This document shows, piece by piece, positions 1 through 8,518 of a stretch of 64,000 nt of DNA. Source of the DNA: Streptomyces sp. CB01635 (lineage in GTDB: Bacteria > Actinomycetota > Actinomycetes > Streptomycetales > Streptomycetaceae); NCBI RefSeq assembly GCF_002803065.1, contig NZ_NNBL01000001.1, forward strand, positions 98,734 to 162,733. Reading direction: 5' to 3'. The translations under genes and the position numbers were made by a program. Each line of letters begins with the position of its first letter. Position 1 is the first letter of the stretch. Below the pieces are notes generated by a model. That model saw only the letters and a program-made list of their open reading frames with translations, was not told where the DNA came from and did not search any database.

Positions 1-1
1 G

Positions 2-853
2 CTTGTCCCGTTCGACGAAGCGGCCGGTGGCCACGTCCCGTATCCCCTGTCCCCCCTCCCACCCCCCATCACGATCCACCCCGCACCCAGCCCGCTCCGT
101 CCGCTGCGTTACGAGGTCCGCCGGGCGACCGGCATCGCCACCGGTTACCTCACGGCGGCTGCCGTGCTCGTCGCCTCCGCGATTGTCGCCGTACTGCTCG
201 CCCGGACCGGTCACACGCCGCAGTCCCGTCTCCTGGCGGCCTGGCCGCAGGAACTGCCGCTTCCGCCGGCCGCCCTCGGTGCGGGGCTGCTCGGGGCCTT
301 CGCGTTCGGCGATGAATTCCGTCACCCCGCGCTGGCCGCCGACCGCGGCACCGTCCCCCGTCGCCTGGGACTTCTCTGCGCGAAACTCGTCGTCGCAGCG
401 GCCATCGCCGTCTCGCTGGCCTTCCTCGTCGTCGTGTCCGACGCGGTGCTGCTTCACCTTGTATACGGAGAAGAGCTCAGCAAGGTTCCCGTCGACTGGC
501 TTTCATCGAGCGCGAGTTGGCTCGCGCTCGTCATGGGCTGCGCCTGGGCCGGGGTGCTGGCCGCCGGTGTCTTCCGGTCCACGACGGCCGGACTGGCCGC
601 CGTACTCGCCGTTCCGATCCTCGTCGTGCCCCTCGTACAGGAGGCCTTGGCGGGTCCATCTGTGCGAACGGCGGCGGGACTGCCGTCGCGGCTTCGTGAT
701 CTGGCACTTGTGCACTGGCCGTTCGGGGCGGAGCGTTTTCTGGCCGCGGGACTGCGGATGATCGCTCAACCTGTGGGCGGCGCGCTGATGTTGTCGCTGA
801 CCGCTCTGCTCTGCGCTTATCTGCTCACAGTGCTGCGTCCCAGGGCTCGATGA
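2..853 (+). CDS. Integral membrane protein, ABC-2 permease-like (5' end outside window)
   Basis: The reading frame is open to the left edge of the window, so the true start is not visible and at least 283 residues are present. About six hydrophobic stretches can be seen: one near the visible N-terminus (LTAAAVLVASAIVAVLLA), one in the LGAGLLGAFAFG region, then strong segments around LVVAAAIAVSLAFLVVV, LALVMGCAWAGVLAAGVF, AAVLAVPILVVPLV, and a last one ending at the basic tail. A short conserved-looking motif, FGDEFRHPAL, resembles the cytoplasmic loop of ABC-2 type export permeases, which carry an E-R/H-rich interfacial stretch. An ATPase gene would be expected upstream, outside the window. 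The role as exporter permease is an inference from topology; the membrane location is well supported. A gap of 162 nt separates it from the next gene. Confidence 0.7.
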   Translation, partial: LVPFDEAAGGHVPYPLSPLPPPITIHPAPSPLRPLRYEVRRATGIATGYLTAAAVLVASAIVAVLLARTGHTPQSRLLAAWPQELPLPPAALGAGLLGAFAFGDEFRHPALAADRGTVPRRLGLLCAKLVVAAAIAVSLAFLVVVSDAVLLHLVYGEELSKVPVDWLSSSASWLALVMGCAWAGVLAAGVFRSTTAGLAAVLAVPILVVPLVQEALAGPSVRTAAGLPSRLRDLALVHWPFGAERFLAAGLRMIAQPVGGALMLSLTALLCAYLLTVLRPRAR

Positions 854-1015
854 CGACCGTCCGGCGCCTTCCGGTCCGGCCACGCGCACAACTCCGCGAT
901 GATCGCCTATTTCCGTCCGATAAGGCGTCAATTGCGACGAGGTAAGCGATCACCCTTTCGTGTGCTTTTCACCAAAGACCTCAAGGGACTTGGGAGCGGC
1001 GCCGACAACAGATCC

Positions 1016-1903
1016 GTGAGTACCCTTGCGCACACCATGATGACCGCCGCCCGCTCCGCCGACTCCGGCCTGAGCGGCCCGGGCGAACTCGACCGTTACC
1101 CCTATGGGGAGGCCAATGGTGCCGACCGTGTCGGCGCCCCTGTTTGGGATGTCGCGGATCAGGATCTCGGCCGGATGGGGCGGCGTGCCGCCGGCAGCCG
1201 CGGCCGCGGCCTGCACGGCCAGCTCGTCCAGCAGCTGGGCCAGATGATCGTTTCCGGGGACCTCGGCGCGGACCGCCCGCTCGTCCCCGAGGAGATCGGC
1301 CAGCGATTCGAGGTGTCCCGCACCGTCGTCCGCGAGTCGCTCCGCGTCCTCGAGGCCAAGGGCCTGGTCAGCGCCCGCCCGAATGTCGGCACCCGCGTCC
1401 GCCCCGTCAGTGACTGGAACCTGCTCGACCCGGACATCATCGAATGGCGAGCCTTCGGCCCGCAGCGCGACGACCAGCGCCGGGAGCTGAACGAGTTGCG
1501 CTGGACGATCGAGCCCCTCGCCGCCCGGCTCGCGGCCGGACACGGCCGTGAGGACGTCCAGCAGCGGCTCACCGACATGGTCGAGATCATGGGGCACGCC
1601 CTGGGTCAGGGCGATCCGATCACCTTCGCCCGCGCCGACGCCGAGTTCCACTCCCTGCTCATCCAGCTCGCGGGCAACCGGATGCTCGAGCACCTGTCCG
1701 GCATCGTCTCCGCGGCCCTCCAGGTCTCCGGGGGACCCGTCACGGGCTGCGACCGTCCGAACGAGGTGGCCGTAGCCCACCACAGCCGGATCGCCGACGC
1801 GCTCGCCGCGGGTGACGGCACGGGCGCGGAGGCCGCCATGCGGCAGCTGCTCACCGTCCACCCCGATGTCGAACGTGTGGTCCCCGCGCCCCGCGAGCAC
1901 TGA
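1016..1903 (+). CDS. whiH: Sporulation regulator WhiH, GntR family (FadR subfamily)
   Basis: This 295-residue transcription factor has an N-terminal GntR winged HTH (around residues 60-130, with LHGQLVQQLG, EEIGQRFEVSRTVVRESLRVLE and GTRVRP) and a C-terminal FCD ligand-binding domain ending in HHSRIADALAAGDG. WhiH of Streptomyces acts in aerial hyphae and is needed for orderly sporulation septation. The identification rests on domain type, length and position: whiH lies directly upstream of hrdB in Streptomyces. I chose GTG at 1016 (VSTLAHTMMTA); the frame is open further upstream to 899, and ATG codons at 1037 and 1040 are alternatives. No strong ribosome binding site decides the start. A 17-bp hairpin follows at 2001-2050. 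The FCD domain implies a small effector, whose identity is not shown by sequence. Confidence 0.85.
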   Translation: MSTLAHTMMTAARSADSGLSGPGELDRYPYGEANGADRVGAPVWDVADQDLGRMGRRAAGSRGRGLHGQLVQQLGQMIVSGDLGADRPLVPEEIGQRFEVSRTVVRESLRVLEAKGLVSARPNVGTRVRPVSDWNLLDPDIIEWRAFGPQRDDQRRELNELRWTIEPLAARLAAGHGREDVQQRLTDMVEIMGHALGQGDPITFARADAEFHSLLIQLAGNRMLEHLSGIVSAALQVSGGPVTGCDRPNEVAVAHHSRIADALAAGDGTGAEAAMRQLLTVHPDVERVVPAPREH

Positions 1904-2000
1904 CGCCTTCCACGGCGATTCGGTGATCGGCGCCTCGGTGCAGGCTCCCGGTGTCCGATGCACCGCACGGTCCGGGTGCGCCCACCATCTGTTCCACATG

Positions 2001-2050
2001 TGTCGCCGGATCGCGCCTGATCCCCCCGGACCTGGCGCGATCCGGCGACA
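2001..2050 (+). terminator. Strong hairpin after whiH
   Basis: Perfect 17-bp inverted repeat with arms 2001-2017 and 2034-2050 and a 16-nt loop, about 100 nt after the whiH stop. There is no U-tract, as is usual for Streptomyces. It should insulate hrdB from whiH readthrough. Confidence 0.7.
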
Positions 2051-2362
2051 TATGCGTGGACCATGAGTTCCGCCGGTTCGAGCTGGGTACTCAAAGAGTG
2101 GCCATGTTTGACCGTATCCATTAGTTTTTGACCGCTTACGGGGTGTGACTCGGGCCACGCAGATTGGGCGTAACGCTCCTCGGAACAGCGCGATGACCTA
2201 AGAGGCGACAGTCGAGGAGGGAATACAGCAGCCGCGTATGGCGCTGTCCATCTCCCCGGCCCCCGCCCACGCCGTCGGCCCATCCCCAAGTCGGCGGTCG
2301 TCGGCTCCGGTCCTCACAGGACGGGGCCGGAAGCCGTTTTCCAACGTTCCGAGAGGTTGTTC
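2051..2362 (+). promoter_or_regulatory. hrdB promoter and leader region
   Basis: No gene is seen here. In Streptomyces hrdB is known to be driven by dedicated promoters, including ones read by alternative sigma factors (ShbA and SigR). A SigR-like match is present: GGAAT at 2220-2224, 18 nt, then GCT at 2243-2245 against the known GGAAT-N18-GTT, so it is imperfect. Two TTGACC hexamers occur near 2108 and 2129 without convincing -10 partners. The hrdB ribosome binding site GAGAGG is at 2351-2356. Confidence 0.4.
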
Positions 2363-3892
2363 GTGTCGGCCAGCACATCCCGTACGCTCCCGCCGGAGAT
2401 CGCCGAGTCCGTCTCTGTCATGGCGCTCATTGAGCGGGGAAAGGCTGATGGCCAGATCGCCGGCGACGACGTGCGCCGTGCCTTCGAGGCCGACCAGATT
2501 CCGGCCACTCAGTGGAAGAACGTTCTGCGCAGCCTCAACCAGATCCTCGAGGAAGAGGGTGTGACGCTGATGGTCAGTGCCGCGGAGCCGAAGCGCCCCC
2601 GCAAGAGCGTCGCAGCTAAGAGCCCGGTCAAGCGCACCGCCACCAAGACTGTCGCTGCCAAGACGGTCACGGCGAAGAAGGTCGCTGCCACGGCCACCCC
2701 CGAGTCCCCGGCCGTGGAGGCCGAGGCTGAGGACGCCGAACCCAAGAAGGTCGCAGCCAAGAAGACGACGGCCAAGAAGGCCGCCGCCAAGAAGACCGTC
2801 GCCAAGAAGGCGGCGGCGAAGAAGACGTCCGGCAAGAAGGACGACGAGGCCGACGACGAGGCCGAGGAGACCCCCGGCACGGCCAAGGCCGAAGGCGAGC
2901 CCGGCGAGGAGGGCGCGCAGGGCTTCGTCCTGTCCGACGAGGACGAGGACGACGCGCCCGCGCAGCAGGTCGCCGCGGCCGGCGCCACCGCCGACCCCGT
3001 CAAGGACTACCTGAAGCAGATCGGTAAGGTCCCGCTGCTCAACGCCGAGCAGGAGGTCGAGCTCGCCAAGCGCATCGAGGCCGGCCTGTTCGCCGAGGAC
3101 AAGCTCGCCAACGCCGACAAGCTCGCGCCGAAGCTCAAGCGCGAACTGGAGATCATCGCCGAGGACGGCCGCCGCGCCAAGAACCACCTCTTGGAGGCCA
3201 ACCTCCGTCTGGTGGTCTCCCTGGCCAAGCGTTACACCGGCCGCGGCATGCTCTTCCTGGACCTGATCCAGGAGGGCAACCTCGGTCTGATCCGCGCGGT
3301 CGAGAAGTTCGACTACACCAAGGGCTACAAGTTCTCCACGTACGCGACGTGGTGGATCCGCCAGGCGATCACCCGCGCGATGGCCGACCAGGCCCGCACC
3401 ATCCGTATCCCGGTGCACATGGTCGAGGTCATCAACAAGCTCGCGCGCGTGCAGCGTCAGATGCTCCAGGACCTGGGCCGCGAGCCCACCCCGGAGGAGC
3501 TGGCCAAGGAACTCGACATGACCCCGGAGAAGGTCATCGAGGTCCAGAAATACGGCCGCGAGCCGATCTCCCTCCACACCCCCCTGGGCGAGGACGGCGA
3601 CAGCGAGTTCGGTGACCTCATCGAGGACTCCGAGGCAGTCGTGCCGGCCGACGCGGTCAGCTTCACGCTCCTCCAGGAGCAGCTGCACTCCGTCCTCGAC
3701 ACCCTGTCGGAGCGCGAGGCGGGCGTCGTCTCGATGCGTTTCGGTCTCACCGACGGTCAGCCGAAGACCCTCGACGAGATCGGCAAGGTCTACGGCGTCA
3801 CGCGTGAGCGGATCCGTCAGATCGAGTCCAAGACGATGTCGAAGCTGCGTCACCCGTCGCGCTCGCAGGTGCTGCGCGACTACCTGGACTAG
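2363..3892 (+). CDS. hrdB: Principal RNA polymerase sigma factor HrdB (sigma-70 group 1)
   Basis: HrdB directs RNA polymerase to housekeeping promoters. The 509-residue protein begins [16 protein letters not shown] at GTG 2363, seven bases after GAGAGG; an in-frame TTG two codons upstream is less likely. Residues 80-170 are Lys/Ala-rich repeats (AKK units) followed by an acidic stretch, typical of actinobacterial primary sigma factors. Region 1.2 follows ([16 protein letters not shown]), then the region 2 core ([34 protein letters not shown]), region 3 and region 4 ([21 protein letters not shown]). All motifs needed for -10 and -35 recognition are intact. It is followed by a 15-bp-stem terminator and stands as a single transcription unit. 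Identification is essentially certain; this is the essential vegetative sigma factor. Confidence 0.98.
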   Translation: MSASTSRTLPPEIAESVSVMALIERGKADGQIAGDDVRRAFEADQIPATQWKNVLRSLNQILEEEGVTLMVSAAEPKRPRKSVAAKSPVKRTATKTVAAKTVTAKKVAATATPESPAVEAEAEDAEPKKVAAKKTTAKKAAAKKTVAKKAAAKKTSGKKDDEADDEAEETPGTAKAEGEPGEEGAQGFVLSDEDEDDAPAQQVAAAGATADPVKDYLKQIGKVPLLNAEQEVELAKRIEAGLFAEDKLANADKLAPKLKRELEIIAEDGRRAKNHLLEANLRLVVSLAKRYTGRGMLFLDLIQEGNLGLIRAVEKFDYTKGYKFSTYATWWIRQAITRAMADQARTIRIPVHMVEVINKLARVQRQMLQDLGREPTPEELAKELDMTPEKVIEVQKYGREPISLHTPLGEDGDSEFGDLIEDSEAVVPADAVSFTLLQEQLHSVLDTLSEREAGVVSMRFGLTDGQPKTLDEIGKVYGVTRERIRQIESKTMSKLRHPSRSQVLRDYLD

Positions 3893-3932
3893 AAGCGCAC
3901 CGCCCGGACCGGATCCGGTCGGTAGGTCCGTC

Positions 3933-3975
3933 ATCGAAGGGCCCGGCTCCCCCGTGGGGGGCCGGGCCCTTCGAT
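3933..3975 (+). terminator. hrdB terminator
   Basis: Inverted repeat with 15-bp arms 3933-3947 and 3961-3975; the loop itself contains a C5/G5 pairing, so nearly the whole element folds. Confidence 0.85.
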
Positions 3976-4047
3976 GTGCTCGTGTGCATGACGCACGAAG
4001 TTCACTCACGCTGGGTGGGTCGATACAACCCAGAGTGAGGACACCGA

Positions 4048-4878
4048 ATGCGTCGCCCCTTCGCCCGAACGCTGTTCCGGGCACCTGCCCTGCTGGCGGC
4101 GGCGGCCTTGCTGCCCCTGGCTTCCCCCGCCCCGTCAGGGGCGGACAGCGTCGTCATCGGGGGCCGGCCGGTCCGGGTGGCCGACAGTCCGTGGGTGGTG
4201 GCGCTCTCCAGTCGTGACCGGTTCGGGGGTACGCGATCCGGGCAGTTCTGCGGGGGCGTCGTGGTCGGGCGGTCGACAGTCATGACCGCCGCCCACTGCC
4301 TCGGCCCAGAGGTCCTGGGCGCCACGCGGCGCGCCGTGGCTGACCTCAAGGTCATCGCGGGGCGTGATGACCTGCGGACCCGGTCGGGCGCGGAGATCCC
4401 GGTGCGCCGCACCTGGGTCAACCCCGACTACGACCCCGAGACCAACTCCGGGGATGTGGCGATCGTCACACTGGACGCGCCGCTACCCGACGGGTACGTG
4501 ATCCCGATGGCGGGGGCGGGGGACTCTGTGTACGCGGCCGGGACCGGCGCCGCTGTCTACGGCTGGGGCGACACCACCGGGGCCGGTGAGTACGCGACCA
4601 CGCTGCGGGCCGCGGATGTTCAGGTGCTCGGTGGCTCCGTGTGCAAGGCGGCCTATCCGGGCGGCCCCGAGGGAGCGTTCCTCGCACGCACGATGCTGTG
4701 TGCGGGGGCGCCGCGGGGCGGGCGGGATGCCTGCCAGGGGGACAGTGGTGGCCCTCTCGTGGCGCGCGGGCGCCTGATCGGGCTCGTGTCGTGGGGGAAC
4801 GGCTGTGGACGCCGTGGAAGCCCCGGCGTCTACACCCGGGTGTCGGAGGTAATGCGCGTCATGCCGAAGCCTGTCTGA
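4048..4878 (+). CDS. Secreted trypsin-like serine protease (S1 family)
   Basis: This 276-residue precursor has a basic N-terminus, a hydrophobic core ([16 protein letters not shown]) and a small-residue cleavage zone, so it is exported. The mature enzyme begins near VVIGG, the usual S1 N-terminus that forms a salt bridge after activation. The catalytic triad is visible: His in MTAAHC, Asp in GDVAIVTLD and Ser in [10 protein letters not shown]. The Asp seven residues before the catalytic Ser ([11 protein letters not shown]) predicts trypsin-like cleavage after Arg or Lys. Six Cys can form the usual disulfides. ATG 4048 follows GAGGAC with good spacing. It is monocistronic, between the hrdB terminator and a convergent terminator. 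The physiological substrate cannot be told from sequence. Confidence 0.93.
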   Translation: MRRPFARTLFRAPALLAAAALLPLASPAPSGADSVVIGGRPVRVADSPWVVALSSRDRFGGTRSGQFCGGVVVGRSTVMTAAHCLGPEVLGATRRAVADLKVIAGRDDLRTRSGAEIPVRRTWVNPDYDPETNSGDVAIVTLDAPLPDGYVIPMAGAGDSVYAAGTGAAVYGWGDTTGAGEYATTLRAADVQVLGGSVCKAAYPGGPEGAFLARTMLCAGAPRGGRDACQGDSGGPLVARGRLIGLVSWGNGCGRRGSPGVYTRVSEVMRVMPKPV

Positions 4879-4923
4879 GGCGCTCAGGGCGCCTCACGGG
4901 CATATGTGGGCCTGATGCGAGGA

Positions 4924-4960
4924 CGGGCGGCCACCCCTGTGGTGCAGGGATGGCCGCCCG
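4924..4960. terminator. Bidirectional terminator between protease and DUF7455 gene
   Basis: Inverted repeat with 16-bp arms 4924-4939 and 4945-4960, one mismatch and a 5-nt loop, placed between two convergent genes. Confidence 0.8.
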
Positions 4961-5003
4961 ATCACCGGTCTGGGCCGGAGCTGGCTCGTCGTTGTGCGAG
5001 GCG

Positions 5004-5234
5004 TCAGCGTTCCTCGGTTTCGGCGCTTACCGGAGCGGCGGTCAAGCGCTCCGTCTCGTCCTGTATCTCAGCGGCGATCTTCTTGAGTTCCGGCTCGAAC
5101 TTGCGGCCATGGTGGGCGCAGAAGAGCAGTTCACCACCGCTGATGAGGACGACACGAAGGTACGCCTGGGCGCCGCAACGGTCACAGCGGTCAGCGGCCG
5201 TCAGTGGGCTCGCGGGGGTCAGAACAGTAGTCAC
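5004..5234 (-). CDS. Small zinc-ribbon-like protein (DUF7455 type)
   Basis: A 76-residue protein with the metal-binding pattern CDRCGAQAY then FCAHHGRKF near residues 17-45, i.e. CxxC followed by CxxH, suggesting one zinc site, and a charged helical C-terminus (ELKKIAAEIQDETERL). Small proteins of this type are conserved beside hrdB and parE in actinobacteria, but no function is established that I know of. The start is GTG at 5234, preceded by AGAAGAGG on the minus strand. It is transcribed away from parE, and a bidirectional terminator lies downstream. Assignment to the DUF family is from memory of its characteristic C-x2-C pattern and location. Confidence 0.8.
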   Translation of the reverse strand: MTTVLTPASPLTAADRCDRCGAQAYLRVVLISGGELLFCAHHGRKFEPELKKIAAEIQDETERLTAAPVSAETEER

Positions 5235-5674
5235 GTCGCCTCTTCTCTAGCTCGACGAGCTGTCGTACCAGGGTCAACATCCAACCAGGCCGAAAACGTT
5301 CCCGCTCGTGGCTTTTCCTCGAAAAATCTTTCCGAGGGGCTGTCTGCTGCCGGTTGGCGGCGAATGAGCCGTATTGCGTCTCTTACGTGTCTTACGGGTT
5401 CGCGCGTTCCGTCAGGGTCGGTCCTCGCCGACTGGCTTGTCGGTTGTTCATGAGGACGTGCCCGGAGCCTAAATGGTTCATGCGCCAAAGGGAACGTGAT
5501 GTGTGCTTCACCCCATCGAGGGATCGAACATGCATACGATGCTGGACTAGTCTGGGCAGAGGCGAGGGTTGCGTTACAACGGCTCTACCAGGCCTCGGTA
5601 CCCTCTGAGCGGCGACCGAAGCCGACCCCTTACCCAAAAGGGTTCCAACTGAAATTCAGCGAGGAGCGAACTGC
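5235..5674. promoter_or_regulatory. Divergent promoter region between DUF7455 gene and parE
   Basis: 440 bp with no supported gene. A -10-like TAGTCT lies in the stretch shortly after 5540 on the plus strand without a consensus -35. The parE ribosome binding site GAGGAG is at 5661-5666. Composition is slightly less GC-rich than the genes, as expected for a promoter region. I see no clear operator. Confidence 0.4.
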
Positions 5675-7810
5675 GTGACCGCCGAAACGTCCGTGCCGTC
5701 CACAGCGCTGCTGACCGGAGCAGGCGGCATCGTGGACAAGGACAGTTCCAACTACACCGCGCGGCACCTGCTCGTCCTTGAGGGGCTCGAGGCCGTACGC
5801 AAGCGCCCTGGTATGTACATCGGGTCCACGGACAGCCGTGGCCTGATGCACTGCCTCTGGGAAATCATCGACAACTCCGTCGATGAGGCCCTCGGCGGTT
5901 ATTGCGACCACATCGAGGTCATCCTCCACGACGACGCATCCGTAGAGGTGCGGGACAACGGCCGCGGCATCCCCGTGGACGTCGAGCCGAAGACCGGGCT
6001 CTCCGGGGTCGAGGTCGTCATGACCAAGCTGCACGCGGGCGGCAAGTTCGGCGGAGGCTCCTACGCGGCCTCCGGCGGCCTGCACGGCGTGGGCGCCTCC
6101 GTGGTGAACGCGCTCTCCGCGCGGCTCGACGTCGAGGTCGACCGAGGGGGGAACACGCACGCCATCAGCTTCCGCCGCGGCGTCCCCGGCGCCTTCGCCA
6201 AGCCGGGACCCGACGCGACCTTCGACTCCGCCGCGCGGCTCAGCAAGGTCAAGCGGATCCCGAAGAATCGCACCGGCACGCGTGTGCGCTACTGGGCCGA
6301 CCGCCAGATCTTCCTCAAGGAGGCCAAGCTCTCCCTGGAGAACCTGCACCAGCGCGCCCGCCAGACCGCGTTCCTCGTGCCGGGCCTGACCATCGTCGTG
6401 CGCGACGAGTACGGGCTCGGTGACGGCGGCAGCAAGGGCGAGGAATCCTTCCGCTTCGACGGCGGCATCAGCGAGTTCTGCGAGTACCTCGCCGCCGACA
6501 AGCCGGTCTGCGATGTCCTCCGCTTCTCCGGACAGGGCACCTTCAAGGAGACCGTCCCGGTCCTCGACGACCACGGTCAGATGACGCCGACCGAGGTCAC
6601 CCGCGAGCTCGCTGTGGACATCGCGATGCGCTGGGGCACCGGCTATGACACGACACTCAGGTCGTTCGTCAACATCATCGCCACCCCCAAGGGTGGCACC
6701 CACGTGAGTGGCTTCGAGCGCTCGCTCACCAAGACGATGAACGAGGTGCTGCGCTCCCAGAAACTGCTGCGCGTCGCCGAGGACGACGTCGTCAAGGACG
6801 ACGCCCTCGAGGGCCTTACGGCCGTCGTCACGGTGCGTCTCGCCGAGCCGCAGTTCGAGGGCCAGACCAAGGAGGTGCTCGGCACCTCGGCGGCCAACAG
6901 GATCGTCACGAACGTCGTGGCCAAGGAGCTCAAAGCGTTCCTGACCTCCACCAAGCGCGACGCGAAGGCCCAGGCCCGCGCCGTCATGGAGAAGGCCGTC
7001 GCCGCGGCCCGTACGCGGATCGCGGCCCGCCAGCACAAGGACGCGCAGCGCAGGAAGACGGCCCTCGAGTCGTCGTCGCTGCCGGCCAAGCTGGCGGACT
7101 GCCGCAGCGACGACGTGGAGCGCAGCGAGCTCTTCATCGTCGAGGGGGACTCCGCGCTCGGCACCGCCAAGCTGGCCCGGAACTCCGAGTTCCAGGCGCT
7201 GCTGCCGATCCGCGGCAAGATCCTCAACGTTCAGAAGTCGTCCGTGTCGGACATGCTGAAGAACGCCGAGTGCGGCGCGATCATCCAGGTCATAGGAGCC
7301 GGGTCCGGGCGGACCTTCGACATCGACGCCGCGCGCTACGGGAAGATCATCCTGCTCGTCGACGCCGACGTCGACGGCGCGCACATCCGCACCCTGCTCC
7401 TGACCCTCTTCCAGCGCTACATGCGGCCGATGATCGAGGCGGGCCGCGTGTTCGCCGCGGTGCCGCCGCTGCACCGCATCGAGCTCGTCCAGCCGAAGAA
7501 GGGCCAGGACAAGTACGTCTACACGTACTCGGACCGCGAGCTGCGCGAGACGCTCCTCGAGTACCAGCGCAAGGGCGTGCGCTACAAGGACTCGATCCAG
7601 CGTTACAAGGGCCTCGGAGAGATGGACGCCGACCAGCTGGCCGAGACCACGATGGACCCGCGTCACCGCACGCTGCGCCGTATCAACATCGGCGAGCTGG
7701 ACGCCGCGGAGCAGGTCTTCGATCTGCTCATGGGCACGGACGTGGCGCCGCGCAAGGAGTTCATCAGCAGCTCGGCCGCGACGCTCGACCGCTCGCGCAT
7801 CGACGCCTAG
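5675..7810 (+). CDS. parE: DNA topoisomerase IV subunit B
   Basis: ParE is the ATPase subunit of topoisomerase IV, which decatenates daughter chromosomes together with ParC (encoded at 24934-27390, minus strand). The 711 residues contain the GHKL ATPase domain with EIIDNSVDEAL (catalytic Glu63, Asn67) and GGLHGVGASVVNAL, a transducer domain, then the TOPRIM fold with EGDSALGTAK and DADVDGAHIRTLLL supplying the acidic metal ligands, and a C-terminal RYKGLGEMDADQL motif. GTG 5675 follows GAGGAG by eight bases. I call ParE rather than GyrB because gyrB normally lies near the origin with recF and gyrA, whereas parC is in this window at the distance seen in other Streptomyces. It is followed by a 28-bp palindromic terminator. 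Confidence 0.93.
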   Translation: MTAETSVPSTALLTGAGGIVDKDSSNYTARHLLVLEGLEAVRKRPGMYIGSTDSRGLMHCLWEIIDNSVDEALGGYCDHIEVILHDDASVEVRDNGRGIPVDVEPKTGLSGVEVVMTKLHAGGKFGGGSYAASGGLHGVGASVVNALSARLDVEVDRGGNTHAISFRRGVPGAFAKPGPDATFDSAARLSKVKRIPKNRTGTRVRYWADRQIFLKEAKLSLENLHQRARQTAFLVPGLTIVVRDEYGLGDGGSKGEESFRFDGGISEFCEYLAADKPVCDVLRFSGQGTFKETVPVLDDHGQMTPTEVTRELAVDIAMRWGTGYDTTLRSFVNIIATPKGGTHVSGFERSLTKTMNEVLRSQKLLRVAEDDVVKDDALEGLTAVVTVRLAEPQFEGQTKEVLGTSAANRIVTNVVAKELKAFLTSTKRDAKAQARAVMEKAVAAARTRIAARQHKDAQRRKTALESSSLPAKLADCRSDDVERSELFIVEGDSALGTAKLARNSEFQALLPIRGKILNVQKSSVSDMLKNAECGAIIQVIGAGSGRTFDIDAARYGKIILLVDADVDGAHIRTLLLTLFQRYMRPMIEAGRVFAAVPPLHRIELVQPKKGQDKYVYTYSDRELRETLLEYQRKGVRYKDSIQRYKGLGEMDADQLAETTMDPRHRTLRRINIGELDAAEQVFDLLMGTDVAPRKEFISSSAATLDRSRIDA

Positions 7811-7823
7811 GGGCGACCCGGAC

Positions 7824-7851
7824 GCCGGCTCCACCCATGGGTGGAGCCGGC
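7824..7851 (+). terminator. parE terminator
   Basis: Perfect 13-bp arms 7824-7836 and 7839-7851 separated by only AT, giving a 28-bp palindrome just after the parE stop. Confidence 0.75.
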
Positions 7852-7899
7852 TGATCCACCCACGATCCACCCCAGCTCCGATCCCGTGAGCTGGCCTTT

Positions 7900-7978
7900 T
7901 CCGTAACTTCGAAGACGTTGCTCGACGCCGCTGCTCGGCGTCGTCCGGCGAAGTTCTCGAAATCCTCGAAGTCACGGA
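7900..7978 (+). other. Nested inverted repeat in the leader of the next gene
   Basis: Outer arms 7900-7912 and 7966-7978 pair at 12 of 13 positions; an inner perfect 8-bp hairpin has arms 7923-7930 and 7936-7943. The element ends 15 nt before the start codon at 7994, so it lies in the probable 5' untranslated region. It could be an RNA regulatory structure or an operator; I do not recognise a known family. Confidence 0.5.
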
Positions 7979-7993
7979 AAGTCGGAGGCCACC

Positions 7994-8518
7994 ATGTCCG
8001 GGCTCACCAATGTGCTGGTGATCATCGCAGTCGTCGTGCTGGTGGTCGTCCGTCAGTTCAAGGCGCAGCAGATCACCATGGACAAGCGCTGGTGGGTCGT
8101 GCCCGCCGTGCTCGTCTTCATGGCGCTGCGCAAGCCGGACCTCCTCGACTCCCACCACCAGGCCCTCTCGGCCTCGCTCATAGGCCTTGAGCTGCTCGTC
8201 GGTCTCGCCCTCGGCGCCGGCTGGGCCTGGACCACCCGGATCTGGACCGCGCAGGACGGCACCGTGTGGAGCAAGAGCACCAAGGCCAGCGGCGCCGTCT
8301 GGGTCGTCGGAATGGCCGTACGGGCCGGTCTCTACGCCGCCGGCGCGGCCTTCGGTATCAAGCAGGGCAGCGCCGCGCTCATGCTCGCCCTGGCCGCCAC
8401 ACTGCTCGTTCGCTCCGGAGTCCTCATCTGGCGTGCGCAGTCCCTGCGGCCTGCACCCCAGAGGGCCGGGGCGTACGGTGACGGCGTGCCCGTGCCGTCG
8501 TGGAAGGACCGTGTGTGA
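7994..8518 (+). CDS. DUF1453/CcdC-like membrane protein
   Basis: A 174-residue protein with about five hydrophobic segments: VLVIIAVVVLVVV near the N-terminus, WWVVPAVLVFMAL, LIGLELLVGLALGAGWAW, ASGAVWVVGMAVRAGLYAAGAAFG and ALMLALAATLLVRSGVLIW. The motif RWWVVPAVLVFMALRKPDLLD and the overall layout match the DUF1453 (CcdC-like) family of unknown function. ATG 7994 follows GGAGG. Its stop overlaps the start of the downstream sensor kinase (GTGA), so the two are translationally coupled, and it may take part in signal input to that kinase; this is inference from coupling only. Confidence 0.75.
   Translation: MSGLTNVLVIIAVVVLVVVRQFKAQQITMDKRWWVVPAVLVFMALRKPDLLDSHHQALSASLIGLELLVGLALGAGWAWTTRIWTAQDGTVWSKSTKASGAVWVVGMAVRAGLYAAGAAFGIKQGSAALMLALAATLLVRSGVLIWRAQSLRPAPQRAGAYGDGVPVPSWKDRV

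Noticed and set aside
2577..2880. Lys/Ala repeats in hrdB as possible insertion or mobile repeat
   Set aside because: Such repeats are typical of the N-terminal region of actinobacterial principal sigma factors.
5235..5674. Short open frames upstream of parE as small proteins
   Set aside because: Their composition is that of non-coding GC-rich sequence, and none has a credible ribosome binding site.
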